From the NCBI RefSeq assembly GCF_021390175.1, contig NZ_CP090004.1, forward strand, positions 1,674,001 through 1,738,000: a stretch of 64,000 nucleotides of DNA, given 5' to 3'. A program made the translations under genes and the position numbers. A model generated the notes under the pieces. That model was not told where the DNA came from, did not search any database, and saw only the letters and a list, made by a program, of their open reading frames with translations. Of this stretch, positions 26,544 to 35,825 are shown one piece after another. This DNA comes from Flagellimonas sp. HMM57. Its GTDB lineage: Bacteria; Bacteroidota; Bacteroidia; Flavobacteriales; Flavobacteriaceae. Position 1 is the stretch's first letter. Each line of letters begins with the position of its first letter.

Positions 26544-26617
26544 AATCCGTTATATTTATTACCAAGATACCTGATACCAAGGGATTGCGCTGAAAATTTT
26601 TTGTTAAAACCGTTCAT

Positions 26618-27667
26618 ATGAAAGATTTTAAATACCTAGCCGCTATGACGATTCCGCTTTCTGCCGTCATCAGTATTTATTTTAAAGGGTATTGGAGTTT
26701 CTTCACACCTTTCTACGCTTTTGCTATTATTCCGTTTTTAGAAGTGCTACTTCCACAAGACTCCACCAACTTGTCCGAAGAAGAGCGTTTTGAAAAGAAA
26801 AAGAGCAAGTTCTTCGATTGGATGCTCTATTTGAACGTTCCCATCGTTTTTGGTTTTCTGGGCTATACCCTTTGGGATCTTTCCACAACAACCTACGCAC
26901 TATATGAAATTATAGGGCTGGTGTTTTCTGTGGGAATCGTCTTTGGTGTCAATGGCATTAATGTGGCACATGAACTCGGTCACAGACAGGCAAGCTTTGA
27001 GCGTTATTTGGGAAAGCTTTTACTGTTGCCATCCTTCTATATGCACTTTTATATTGAACATAATTTTGGACACCATGCCAATGCGGCCACAAAGGAAGAT
27101 CCTGCTACGGCTAAATACAATCAAAGCCTCTATTCCTTTTGGTTCAGTTCTACGATTCGCCAGTATTTTAGTGCATGGAAGCTTCAATCAAAACTGCTTA
27201 AAAATGAAAAGCGGTCTTTTTTTAGTTTGAAAAATGACATGCTTTGGTATACTTTATTTCAAATCGCCTATTTAGGGCTTGTTCTCTATCTGTTCGATTT
27301 GAATGGATTGTTCTTTGCTCTGGCAACTGGAATAGTTGGATTTCTGCTATTGGAAACCGTAAACTATATTGAGCACTACGGTTTGATCAGAAAGAAATTG
27401 CCATCTGGAAGGTACGAACGTGTTCGCGAAAGCCATTCTTGGAACAGCAACCATGTCATTGGAAGAATTGTGCTTTACGAACTCACAAGGCACAGCGACC
27501 ATCATTACAAATCATCCAAAAAATACCAGTTGTTGGATTATCATGATATCTCTCCCCAAATGCCTTACGGTTACCCTACTTCCATGGTATTGTCATTTTT
27601 ACCCCCATTGTGGTTTAGCATCATGAATCCCAGGATTCCCTCCGAAATGAAAAAGACGTATTCCTAA
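26618..27667 (+). CDS. alkB: Alkane 1-monooxygenase (AlkB-type membrane di-iron hydroxylase)
   Basis: The 349-residue membrane protein has the three His boxes of the AlkB/fatty-acid-desaturase superfamily: HELGHR at 117, EHNFGHHANAATKEDPATA at 146 and RHSDHHYKSSKKYQLL at 290. NYIEHYG lies near 248. About six hydrophobic segments surround them. It would hydroxylate medium-chain alkanes at the inner membrane with electrons from a rubredoxin, none of which is adjacent. A related hydroxylase with another substrate is possible. It faces away from the DUF4175 gene. Confidence 0.9.
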   Translation: MKDFKYLAAMTIPLSAVISIYFKGYWSFFTPFYAFAIIPFLEVLLPQDSTNLSEEERFEKKKSKFFDWMLYLNVPIVFGFLGYTLWDLSTTTYALYEIIGLVFSVGIVFGVNGINVAHELGHRQASFERYLGKLLLLPSFYMHFYIEHNFGHHANAATKEDPATAKYNQSLYSFWFSSTIRQYFSAWKLQSKLLKNEKRSFFSLKNDMLWYTLFQIAYLGLVLYLFDLNGLFFALATGIVGFLLLETVNYIEHYGLIRKKLPSGRYERVRESHSWNSNHVIGRIVLYELTRHSDHHYKSSKKYQLLDYHDISPQMPYGYPTSMVLSFLPPLWFSIMNPRIPSEMKKTYS

Positions 27668-27694
27668 ACTCTTTTTTACCGTTTTAATGCACCG

Positions 27695-27702
27695 TATCTT
27701 TG
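27695..27702 (+). promoter_or_regulatory. -7 box TATCTTTG of gltX
   Basis: Exact TAnnTTTG match 19 bases before the gltX ATG, with a T-rich element near 27671-27677 in the -33 region. Confidence 0.55.
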
Positions 27703-27721
27703 CGGCTCAATTTAATATCCC

Positions 27722-29239
27722 ATGAGTCAGAAAGTTCGGGTTCGTTTTGCCCCAAGCCCAACCGGGCCATTACATATAGGAGGTGTTCGCACAGCATTGT
27801 TCAATTATCTGTTTGCCAAGAAACACGGTGGCGATTTCATACTTCGGATTGAGGATACCGACCAGAACCGCTATGTAGAAGGTGCAGAAGCATACATTGT
27901 AGAAGCGTTGAACTGGTGTGGAATTCCTTTTGATGAAGGTCCTGGTGCATCATCTAAGGATGGGGACTTTGGTCCGTACCGCCAGAGTGAGCGTAAGCAC
28001 TTGTACAAGGCCTACGCCATGGAACTTATTGAAAAAGGTCATGCATATTACGCTTTTGATACCGCTGAACAATTGGATTTTCATCGAAAAGACCATGAGG
28101 CCAAAGGCAAGACTTTTATCTATAATTGGCACAACCGTTTAAAACTTTCCAATTCACTTTCCTTGAATCCGGAAGAAGTGAAACGAAAACTGGATGCTGG
28201 TGAAGATTATGTGATTCGTTTTAAATCGCCCCAAGATCAGGAATTGTTGTTGCACGACATCATACGCGGTGAAATAAAAATAGATACTAATATTTTAGAC
28301 GATAAGGTACTTTTTAAAAGTGATGGAATGCCCACCTATCATCTGGCCAATATCGTGGACGACCACTTAATGGAAATAAGCCATGTAATCCGTGGTGAAG
28401 AGTGGTTGCCCTCTTTGGCGTTGCATCAATTGCTCTACAATGCCTTCGGATGGAAATCGCCCGAGTTTGCACACTTACCACTTATTATGAAGCCCGTTGG
28501 TAAGGGAAAACTGAGCAAGCGTGATGGTGAAAAGGGTGGATTTCCTGTTTTTCCGTTATCGTGGAACGAATCAGAAGGATATCGTGAAGCTGGGTTTTTT
28601 CCAGAAGCTGTGGTCAACTTTTTGGCCTTATTGGGATGGAATCCTGGGACGGAACAAGAACTGTTCAGCCTAGAAGAACTTGTAGAGGTCTTTACTTTGG
28701 AGCGTGTAAATAAATCAGGTGCGCGTTTCGACCCTGATAAGACCAAGTGGTATAATCACCAATATTTACAGCAGAAAAATGATGGTGAATTGGCCAGTTT
28801 ATTTGGTTCGATGTTGAATAGCAAAGAGCTTCCTCGCGAAGCTCAGAGTGCTGAATATCTTGAAAAAGTAGTCTCCCTAATAAAAGAACGCGCCAATTTT
28901 GTTGCCGATTTTTGGGAATTGGGCAGTTACTTTTTTGAAGCACCTGCCTCCTATAACGAAAAAGCAGTTAAAAAGCAATGGAAAGAAGGTACGCCAGAAT
29001 TAATGCAGCACGTATTGGATATTGTAAAAACTACTGAAGATTTCAATTCTGCAACCGTTGAAACCAATGTAAAATCCTGGATTACCGACAACGAGCTTTC
29101 CTTTGGAAAAGTGATGGGCCCCCTACGCCTTATCATTGTTGGTGACATGAAAGGCCCCCATATTTTTGATATTTTGGCGTTGTTGGGAAAAGAGGAAAGT
29201 GTTGCTAGGATTGAGAAGGCGTTGGAGGTTTTAAGTTAG
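27722..29239 (+). CDS. gltX: Glutamate--tRNA ligase
   Basis: The 505-residue class I synthetase charges tRNA-Glu. The signature is PSPTGPLHIGGVRTA at the N-terminus (HIGH region) and KLSKRDG near 265 (KMSKS region). The catalytic core contains RIEDTDQNR, and the all-helical anticodon-binding domain covers residues 370-505. There is no GatCAB gene nearby. It sits 54 bp after alkB but has its own promoter. Confidence 0.97.
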   Translation: MSQKVRVRFAPSPTGPLHIGGVRTALFNYLFAKKHGGDFILRIEDTDQNRYVEGAEAYIVEALNWCGIPFDEGPGASSKDGDFGPYRQSERKHLYKAYAMELIEKGHAYYAFDTAEQLDFHRKDHEAKGKTFIYNWHNRLKLSNSLSLNPEEVKRKLDAGEDYVIRFKSPQDQELLLHDIIRGEIKIDTNILDDKVLFKSDGMPTYHLANIVDDHLMEISHVIRGEEWLPSLALHQLLYNAFGWKSPEFAHLPLIMKPVGKGKLSKRDGEKGGFPVFPLSWNESEGYREAGFFPEAVVNFLALLGWNPGTEQELFSLEELVEVFTLERVNKSGARFDPDKTKWYNHQYLQQKNDGELASLFGSMLNSKELPREAQSAEYLEKVVSLIKERANFVADFWELGSYFFEAPASYNEKAVKKQWKEGTPELMQHVLDIVKTTEDFNSATVETNVKSWITDNELSFGKVMGPLRLIIVGDMKGPHIFDILALLGKEESVARIEKALEVLS

Positions 29240-29446
29240 CAATGTGAATCTAGGTGTTTGAAAGGCATTCAATGTCATTGGAATATAACCTTTCTTTATT
29301 TTGTTAAACTGTTAAGACCAATTCTGTATAAACACAAGATAAGAAAACCCCTAGTTCCTAAAACCATGTAACAATTCCTTCTTAAAAGCTACTTATCTCA
29401 TACAGTCTTTTTGTAATTTAACATCGAAACTTAAAATCCATTTACC

Positions 29447-30376
29447 ATGAACCTAGTATACCTTATACCTACAATACTTATTGTGGGTTTTGTCTTCTTC
29501 TCTCTAATATTTATTGTTAAACAGCAAACTGCAGTTCTCATTGAAACCTTTGGACGGTTTACAAGCGTTAGAAACTCGGGGATACAGTTTAAAATTCCGT
29601 TTGTTCAAAGAATTGCTGGAAGGTTAAGCCTTAAAATTCAACAGTTGGATGTAATGATCGAAACCAAAACCTTGGACGACGTATTCGTGAAACTTAAGGT
29701 TTCTGTACAATATGTTGTCATTAGGGACAAGGTGTATGATGCTTTTTACAAATTGGAATATCCACACGATCAAATCACTTCTTTTGTTTTTGACGTGGTG
29801 CGTGCCGAAGTCCCTAAAATGAAATTGGACGATGTCTTTGTTAAAAAAGATGATATTGCCATTGCCGTAAAACGTGAGCTACAGGAATACATGTCGGAAT
29901 ATGGTTATGATATCATAAAGACCCTGGTTACCGATATTGACCCGGATGCCCAGGTGAAAGAGGCCATGAACCGAATCAACGCATCGGAACGTGAAAAAAT
30001 TGCAGCACAGTTTGAAGGGGATGCCGCCAGGATCCTTATCGTAGAAAAAGCAAAGGCCGAAGCGGAAAGCAAGCGATTACAGGGCCAAGGTATTGCGGAC
30101 CAGCGTAGGGAAATTGCCCGAGGTCTGGAAGAGTCCGTTGAGGTCTTGAACAAAGTGGGCATCAATTCGCAAGAGGCTTCTGCCCTTATCGTTGTTACCC
30201 AACATTACGACACGCTACAGTCCATTGGGGAGGAAACCAATACCAATCTGATTCTGCTTCCAAATTCCCCACAAGCGGGCAGTGATATGCTCAACAACAT
30301 GGTTGCTTCCTTTACGGCAAGCAATATGATAGGGGAACAGATGAAAAAAACAAATGTGGATAAAGACAAGAAATAG
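29447..30376 (+). CDS. SPFH/band 7 (stomatin- or HIR-like) membrane protein
   Basis: The 309-residue protein has one N-terminal transmembrane helix (residues 3-25), then a prohibitin/stomatin SPFH domain (GRFTSVRNSGIQFKIPFVQ, KLKVSVQYVV, RAEVPKMKLDDVF). A coiled-coil region rich in Ala and Lys follows (AEAESKRLQGQG) and then a hydrophobic C-terminal patch. Plant HIR and bacterial slipin-type proteins share this plan. It should oligomerise at the inner membrane as a microdomain scaffold. No partner such as a NfeD protease lies beside it. Confidence 0.88.
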   Translation: MNLVYLIPTILIVGFVFFSLIFIVKQQTAVLIETFGRFTSVRNSGIQFKIPFVQRIAGRLSLKIQQLDVMIETKTLDDVFVKLKVSVQYVVIRDKVYDAFYKLEYPHDQITSFVFDVVRAEVPKMKLDDVFVKKDDIAIAVKRELQEYMSEYGYDIIKTLVTDIDPDAQVKEAMNRINASEREKIAAQFEGDAARILIVEKAKAEAESKRLQGQGIADQRREIARGLEESVEVLNKVGINSQEASALIVVTQHYDTLQSIGEETNTNLILLPNSPQAGSDMLNNMVASFTASNMIGEQMKKTNVDKDKK

Positions 30377-30384
30377 GTCTTAGT

Positions 30385-30457
30385 TGTCAGGTTGGGCCTG
30401 TCGAAACCTCTTACTGGTTTATAGCGAATCAAGCATTTCGACAGGCTCAATGTGACA
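30385..30457. repeat. REP-like imperfect palindrome
   Basis: Two 22-base arms at 30385-30406 and 30436-30457 are inverted copies with three mismatches, built around GCCTGTCGAAA and its complement. The right arm continues into a 31-base sequence that recurs, with one change, at 32315-32345. GCCTGTCGAAA-type palindromes are common interspersed repeats in flavobacterial genomes. Confidence 0.75.
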
Positions 30458-30594
30458 TGGAGCATTACTTTTATGCTCTTTTTTGGGGCAATTAGAACAA
30501 GGAATGCAGATTCATGGGTATCGCAGGATTTTAGCTATTCCTGAATACCCCTTAAGGAAACAGACCTGTACGCTATCTGTTCTTGGCACATAAA

Positions 30595-30627
30595 AAAACC
30601 GCCCTTAAAAAATTTAAGGGCGGTTTT
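30595..30627. terminator. Rho-independent terminator of the BspA-like gene
   Basis: A 15-bp perfect stem built on ACCGCCCTTAAA with a three-base AAA loop, flanked by A4 and T4 ends. It lies 22 bp past the minus-strand lipoprotein stop and could also stop plus-strand reading. Confidence 0.85.
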
Positions 30628-30649
30628 ATAAGATCTTACCGACCAGGCT

Positions 30650-32065
30650 TTACTGGCAATTACCAACAGGAGATAATCCTTCCAGCTCCCAATCAACACC
30701 TTCGCTCTCGAGATAAGCAATTGCATTAAAAACTTCATTAATTTCAAAACAGGCAATCATACCCTCCATACCACAGTTAATTCCAAATGGTCCGTTATTA
30801 TTTTCTACAAAATTGGACCAACCGATCACTGTGTTGTTCATTCTTATTATGTCCATTCCACTGTTATCGAACATGTTCTCCATGTTGGTTATACTGCCAA
30901 TGTTCCAACCCCCTATATTCTGATTGAACACGGAAGCCCCAGAGAACATTCCAGACATGAAGATGACTTTTTCTGTATTCCATCCACCAATATCCTGATT
31001 GAACGAGGATGCCCCAAAGAACATGGAACCCATCTGTGTAACGCTCGACACATTCCACATACTTATATCTTGGTTGAACAAAATTGCCCCTCCAAACATT
31101 CCAGACATGCTGGTGACGTTTTCCGTATTCCAATCACCAATATCCTGATTGAACGAGGATGCACCATTGAACATAAAAGGCATGTTGGTGACGTTTTCCG
31201 TATTCCAATTACTAATATCACCATTGAAGGACGATGCAGCAAGAAACATAGATTTCATATCCGTAATATTGCCTACATCCCAATTGCCGATATCCCCGTT
31301 AAATTGTTTGGCACTTGTGAACATACCTGCAAGGGAAGAGACCTGTGACAGGTCGGGCACATCGGTAGCTTTATAGACCATGTTCTCGCAACTCGCAAAA
31401 GCACTTTCCAAGCTCTCCCATTTGTTATTGCCCCATTGGTCTATACTCATAAGTTTGGGCGCACTTGCGAGAAGAGACATTATCATGCCGGGAAAATTTC
31501 CCTGGATCGCCACAACATGGTCCCCGGCCGTTGCATACGAATGTTCTATATTCTCATCTTTGGTAATATTCTCAATGGTGCCATCTCCCCAATCGATCAT
31601 AAAATCATATGCCAAACCTTCTACTAAGCCTATCTCTATACTTTCCCCATCCGTAACGGTCTTCCAGGTGGTGACAAAAGTGTCGTTCACATCTTGGACA
31701 GTGACCGTAACTTTCGCATTTGTTTCCTCTACGCCATCATAAGCGCTCACAAAAAGGGTATGTGCCGTTTTGGTCTCAAAATCCAGGGATTTTCCGGTAG
31801 TTAAACTAAGTACACCGGCCTCGGTGATGTCAAAAAGCCCGTCATCATCGGATTCTATGGAAAATGTAAGGCTGTCCCCGTCCGGGTCGCTCGCGGTTAC
31901 CGTTCCAATGGCCTGGGCATCGGTAATATCCTCGGCAACGGTAAAGGACTGTTCCGCTATGACCGGGGCCTTGTTCTCTTCCTCTGGTGCCTTGGGCGAA
32001 TCATCTTTGCCGCAGGAGAACATAAAAAGAGAAAGGCTAAAAAATAAGTACATGTTCTTTTTCAT
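30650..32065 (-). CDS. BspA-like surface lipoprotein with cadherin-like domain and DUF285 repeats
   Basis: The 471-residue protein has a lipobox ([10 protein letters not shown]), a low-complexity linker and one cadherin/Ig-like domain (residues 33-130, with [22 protein letters not shown]). PKD-like WGDGT follows near 168. Five to seven BspA/DUF285 repeats then run from about 245 to 410, each of the form F-N-x-DI-x-x-W-x-T/V-x-x-V-T-x-M-x-x-M-F. Such repeats form surface-exposed beta arrays. The C-terminus ends in Cys-Gln. It is likely a cell-surface protein; the ligand is unknown. It lies between a REP-like palindrome and a half copy of it. Confidence 0.85.
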   Translation of the reverse strand: MKKNMYLFFSLSLFMFSCGKDDSPKAPEEENKAPVIAEQSFTVAEDITDAQAIGTVTASDPDGDSLTFSIESDDDGLFDITEAGVLSLTTGKSLDFETKTAHTLFVSAYDGVEETNAKVTVTVQDVNDTFVTTWKTVTDGESIEIGLVEGLAYDFMIDWGDGTIENITKDENIEHSYATAGDHVVAIQGNFPGMIMSLLASAPKLMSIDQWGNNKWESLESAFASCENMVYKATDVPDLSQVSSLAGMFTSAKQFNGDIGNWDVGNITDMKSMFLAASSFNGDISNWNTENVTNMPFMFNGASSFNQDIGDWNTENVTSMSGMFGGAILFNQDISMWNVSSVTQMGSMFFGASSFNQDIGGWNTEKVIFMSGMFSGASVFNQNIGGWNIGSITNMENMFDNSGMDIIRMNNTVIGWSNFVENNNGPFGINCGMEGMIACFEINEVFNAIAYLESEGVDWELEGLSPVGNCQ

Positions 32066-32383
32066 CTTTATTGAATTTTAAATTGAACTTGTACAAGTTG
32101 GGATTTCTTGGTGATGGTTAAGCCGTTAAATGAACGGATGCCCCCATTCGTTTGATGGATGGCCATTCTGGGTTGACGGAATTTTATGGAACCGTCCTAA
32201 AAAAAGCTATACAGTTGGACCGGACCAAAATCTTCCACAATAGCTCCATTAGGCTATTTTAGGTGTTGGGGTTTGAGTGTTGGCCTGTGGAAATCGTATA
32301 TCTATTACATGGTTATCAAGCATTTCGACAAGCTCAATGTGACATAACGTACTTTTTTGGACTAATATAGGTTGAACGAGTAT
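32066..32383. other. 318-bp non-coding stretch with a half repeat
   Basis: Between two minus-strand genes. It carries the 31-base repeat copy at 32315-32345 (one mismatch to the REP-associated copy at 30428-30458) and no convincing gene or promoter. The other part is a mixed sequence in which I see nothing distinct. Confidence 0.4.
32315..32345 (+). repeat. Half copy of the interspersed repeat
   Basis: Identical in 30 of 31 positions to 30428-30458, same orientation. The inverted left arm of the REP-like palindrome is missing here. Confidence 0.7.
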
Positions 32384-33661
32384 CTAGAAGTATTGCCCTA
32401 TGCCAAAGACAATCCCATTTGTGGATTCATTGGAAATACCAAAGCCGTAATCCAACCGGAATACCGCGTTGAAAATCCGTTTGTGAATCAATCGAAACCC
32501 CACACCCGAATATAAGCGTGTAGATGTTCCATCGAACAACTGCCCGAAGTTCTCTCCAGGTTCTCGCCAAGATCCTGCGTCTATAAAAGCATTTCCTTGG
32601 ATTGCAAACCATCCTTTTTCATAGAACGTATGCCTGTACTCCGTATTCAGCACCAAGGCAGCCGTTCCCCTGTCCACTGTATTGCCAACACCTCGTATAT
32701 TCAATTGGTTGTCCAGGGTAAATGGCGCAAAGGGGGAGTCATCGTTGCCAAAAGCGGCAGCAAAACGTAATCTACTTGCCCAATTCCCTTTGGTTCCCAG
32801 TTTTCTGTAGTGAATCAAATCATTCCTAAAAGAGACAAAATCCCCTAAAAATTCTGTTCCCGGCTCATCTCCGTTTAGGAAACTGATATACTGTGTTGTG
32901 AATTCATTGATCGTACCATCAATATATTGATAATCTATGTCCAAATCCACATAACGGTATTGCCCTCTGTATATCAATTTATCTGCCTCTAGAGAAAGAG
33001 GTCTCCCCAGCAAAGGTTCATCCCCAAAAAAGTCATAGCTTTCTTTAACAAACGAAACCCCAAGCTCTGCTTCATTCTTAAAATCAAAAAAGAACAATAG
33101 ATTTCCTTCTGCACTTCTTGCATTGAAACGATAATCTTTTATCCCTTCCTCAAAAAATACGGGCTCCTGTGTTGTGTTGTCCTGATAACTGAATCCAATG
33201 CCCCATTTATCGCTGAACAGAAAAGGATGCTCCCAGAAAACACCGTAAGAATCGAAGACATTGCGCTCGTAAAAGCCTCCTATGAGTTGATTGTTCCCAA
33301 ATAGATTGAACTCAAATGCTGAGATTCTATAGGCAAATTCACCATTGTTCGCCGTTGCAATCCGTAAGCCCGGAATTATAGTAAAATTTTCCTCTATTCG
33401 ATAGACCAATGCTTTTTCATCGCCAAGAGTATAAACGCTATCTTTTGCATTCGCTATTCCGGGCAATCGTTTTAACCGCTCAATATCTTGCTTTACCAAA
33501 ACGGAATCATAAACTGTATTTGCCCTAACTTTTACCAACCTCCTTAAAAAAGACTCTTTGGTTCGCTTTAAACCTTCAAATTCCAGCTTGGTTATTTTCT
33601 GTTCTTGTGCAAGCCCAAATGCACAACAAAATAGAAGACAGGGTATGAATAACTTTTTCAC
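32384..33661 (-). CDS. BamA/TamA-family outer-membrane protein with one POTRA domain
   Basis: The 425-residue protein has a signal peptide (MKKLFIPCLLFCCAFGLAQ), a POTRA domain at about 22-95 (ITKLEFEGLKRTKESFLRRLV) and a 16-strand-like beta-barrel ending in a terminal Phe (GIGQYF), the barrel-assembly signal. It is much shorter than BamA, with a single POTRA, more like a compact Omp85/TamA or ShlB-type protein. The first codon is GTG. A role in assembling or exporting some surface protein or lipid is inferred from family only. Confidence 0.82.
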   Translation of the reverse strand: MKKLFIPCLLFCCAFGLAQEQKITKLEFEGLKRTKESFLRRLVKVRANTVYDSVLVKQDIERLKRLPGIANAKDSVYTLGDEKALVYRIEENFTIIPGLRIATANNGEFAYRISAFEFNLFGNNQLIGGFYERNVFDSYGVFWEHPFLFSDKWGIGFSYQDNTTQEPVFFEEGIKDYRFNARSAEGNLLFFFDFKNEAELGVSFVKESYDFFGDEPLLGRPLSLEADKLIYRGQYRYVDLDIDYQYIDGTINEFTTQYISFLNGDEPGTEFLGDFVSFRNDLIHYRKLGTKGNWASRLRFAAAFGNDDSPFAPFTLDNQLNIRGVGNTVDRGTAALVLNTEYRHTFYEKGWFAIQGNAFIDAGSWREPGENFGQLFDGTSTRLYSGVGFRLIHKRIFNAVFRLDYGFGISNESTNGIVFGIGQYF

Positions 33662-33871
33662 GGCATACGATTTTCTAATCTTCAGACGAGAAATTATCGT
33701 AATCCCTACAGGGAATGCCGTTTTTTACGTTTAAAACGTTCTAAAAGCTTTTTGAATCATAGACTATAGCTACACATTGATTATGTAAAAAGTGTTCGTA
33801 AAACCATTAAAAACCAATCGGTTTTAATAGTATAAAGCTATAATATTTTAAAAACAAATAGAAATTCGTTA

Positions 33872-35560
33872 TTATTTGTTTTTTTGCTCCAATTTCGCCC
33901 AAGTATCTCGTAAGGTTACCGTTCTGTTGAAAACAAGGTTTCCTTCAGAGGAATCTGAATCAACATTAAAATAGCCCAATCGTTGAAATTGAAATCTGTC
34001 ACCAACTTTTACATCTTTTAGACTTGGTTCCAAATATCCTGTAACTTTTTGAAAGGAATCCTTATTTACAAATTCCATAAAATCTTTGTCCTTGTGACCG
34101 TCTGGTGTCGCATCTGTAAAAAGTCTGTCGTAAACCCTTACCTCAGCTTCAATGGCATGTTGTACAGAAACCCAATGTAAGGTGCCTTTTACTTTTCGCA
34201 AGCTTTCTTCGGTACCACTGCCACTCTTACTCTTTGGGTCATACGTACATTGTACTTCTGTAATATTCCCATCGGTATCTTTTGTACAGCTTTCCGCTTT
34301 GATGATGTAGCCGTTCTTTAAACGAACCTCACCACCCAGCTTCAATCTAAAGAACTTACGATTGGCTTCTTCCCTAAAATCTTCTTTTTCTATGTAGATT
34401 TCTCTAGAAAAAGGAACTTTTCTGCTTCCTGCAGATTCATCTTCAGGATTGTTTTCTGCATCCAACCACTCTTCTTTTCCTTCTTCGTAATTGGTAATGA
34501 CCACTTTTAAAGGGTTAAGAACGGCCATTACCCTTGGAGCAATTTTATTAAGATGTTCACGCACATGAAATTCCAGCAAGGAAACGTCAACCACATTTTC
34601 ACGCTTTGCGATTCCAATAGTATCTGAAAAATTACGTATGGATTCCGGGGTATATCCTCTTCTTCGCAACCCTGAAATTGTTGGCATTCTTGGATCGTCC
34701 CATCCATTTACAACACCACTCTCTACCAATTGCAGTAATTTTCGCTTACTTACCACAGTATGGCTCAGGTTTCTACGTGCAAATTCTCGCTGTTTGGGCC
34801 TTAATTTCTCAGTAGCTACCAACTGATCTAAAAACCAATTGTACAACTCTCGGTGTGGTAAAAATTCGAGTGTACAAAGCGAATGCGAAACCTGTTCTAT
34901 ATAATCGCTCTCGCCATGTGTCCAGTCGTACATTGGATAAATACACCAGTCGGTATTTGTTCTGTGGTGCGGTTTATGCAATACGCGATACATGATAGGA
35001 TCACGCATCAACATGTTTGAAGAAGCCATATCTATTTTAGCACGTAGCACATGCTTTCCTTCTTCAAACTCTCCGTTTTTCATGCCTTCAAAAAGACGCA
35101 GGTTTTCTTCTACGGTTCTATTTCGATATGGACCTTCCTTGCCAGGTTCAGTAGGTGTCCCCTTTTGTTCGGCCATTTCCTCAGAAGTTTGGCTGTCAAC
35201 ATAGGCTTTTCCTTCTTTTATCAACTGCTTTGCCCAATCATACAATTGTTGAAAATAATCCGAAGCATACCTTTCGGTATCCCATCTAAAACCTAGCCAT
35301 TCCACATCCCTTTTTATGGCCTCAACATACTCTTTTTCCTCTTTGGCCGGGTTGGTGTCATCAAAGCGTAAATTTACGGGGGCATTGTACTTCAATCCAA
35401 GTCCGAAGTTTAAGCAAATAGAACTGGCATGGCCAATATGGAGATAGCCATTGGGCTCTGGCGGAAAACGGAAACGAAGGTCGTTTTTCCCATAGCCATT
35501 TTCCAAATCCTCTTCGATAATGTGCTCAATAAAATTAAGTGATTTAGCATCTTCTCCCAT
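33872..35560 (-). CDS. glnS: Glutamine--tRNA ligase
   Basis: The ATG at 35558-35560 gives a 562-residue class I synthetase for tRNA-Gln; an upstream TTG start adds two residues and is unlikely. The HIGH region is PEPNGYLHIGHASS and the KMSKS region is VVSKRKLLQLV near 270. The GlnRS-specific anticodon domain forms two beta-barrels (residues 340-560) with VSVQHAIEAEVRVYDRLF. Together with GltX in this window, tRNA-Gln is charged directly. Its -7 box lies 18 bases upstream. Confidence 0.97.
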   Translation of the reverse strand: MGEDAKSLNFIEHIIEEDLENGYGKNDLRFRFPPEPNGYLHIGHASSICLNFGLGLKYNAPVNLRFDDTNPAKEEKEYVEAIKRDVEWLGFRWDTERYASDYFQQLYDWAKQLIKEGKAYVDSQTSEEMAEQKGTPTEPGKEGPYRNRTVEENLRLFEGMKNGEFEEGKHVLRAKIDMASSNMLMRDPIMYRVLHKPHHRTNTDWCIYPMYDWTHGESDYIEQVSHSLCTLEFLPHRELYNWFLDQLVATEKLRPKQREFARRNLSHTVVSKRKLLQLVESGVVNGWDDPRMPTISGLRRRGYTPESIRNFSDTIGIAKRENVVDVSLLEFHVREHLNKIAPRVMAVLNPLKVVITNYEEGKEEWLDAENNPEDESAGSRKVPFSREIYIEKEDFREEANRKFFRLKLGGEVRLKNGYIIKAESCTKDTDGNITEVQCTYDPKSKSGSGTEESLRKVKGTLHWVSVQHAIEAEVRVYDRLFTDATPDGHKDKDFMEFVNKDSFQKVTGYLEPSLKDVKVGDRFQFQRLGYFNVDSDSSEGNLVFNRTVTLRDTWAKLEQKNK

Positions 35561-35577
35561 ACCCAAAATTTGAAGCG

Positions 35578-35585
35578 CAAATGTA
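35578..35585 (-). promoter_or_regulatory. -7 box TACATTTG of glnS
   Basis: Exact TAnnTTTG match on the minus strand ending 18 bases before the ATG at 35560. Confidence 0.55.
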
Positions 35586-35732
35586 ATGAAATCCAGCGTT
35601 TAAAGCTATAAATCATAATTTGGTGTATACAAAGAAAGCCGTTTCACAACACTTTTGGTATACCCTACAACAATATCTTTCCATTCCTCCAAAATAAAAT
35701 CATATTTGTTATAGAATGTTATATGAAAATAG

Positions 35733-35802
35733 AGGCGTTTACGAACGCCTTTGAGAACTGAATAAAATTAAGGGGCACAATTTTAATAGGGCATTATTGC
35801 CC
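35733..35802 (+). promoter_or_regulatory. Two hairpins upstream of the sprC-sprF operon
   Basis: A 7-bp stem with a TACG loop spans 35733-35750. A 5-bp stem, GGGCA-TTAT-TGCCC, spans 35789-35802, 23 bases before the first ATG of the operon. Both lie in the gap between divergent glnS and sprC. They may be leader structures or binding sites; no exact TAnnTTTG box was found for the operon. Confidence 0.3.
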
Positions 35803-35825
35803 AAAACCTCTTAAAACTAACTCTG

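Noticed and set aside
32140..32175. CCATTC pair resembling the 21-bp direct repeat at 10973
   Set aside because: The two copies are spaced by 19 bases and only six bases match, so the resemblance is weak.
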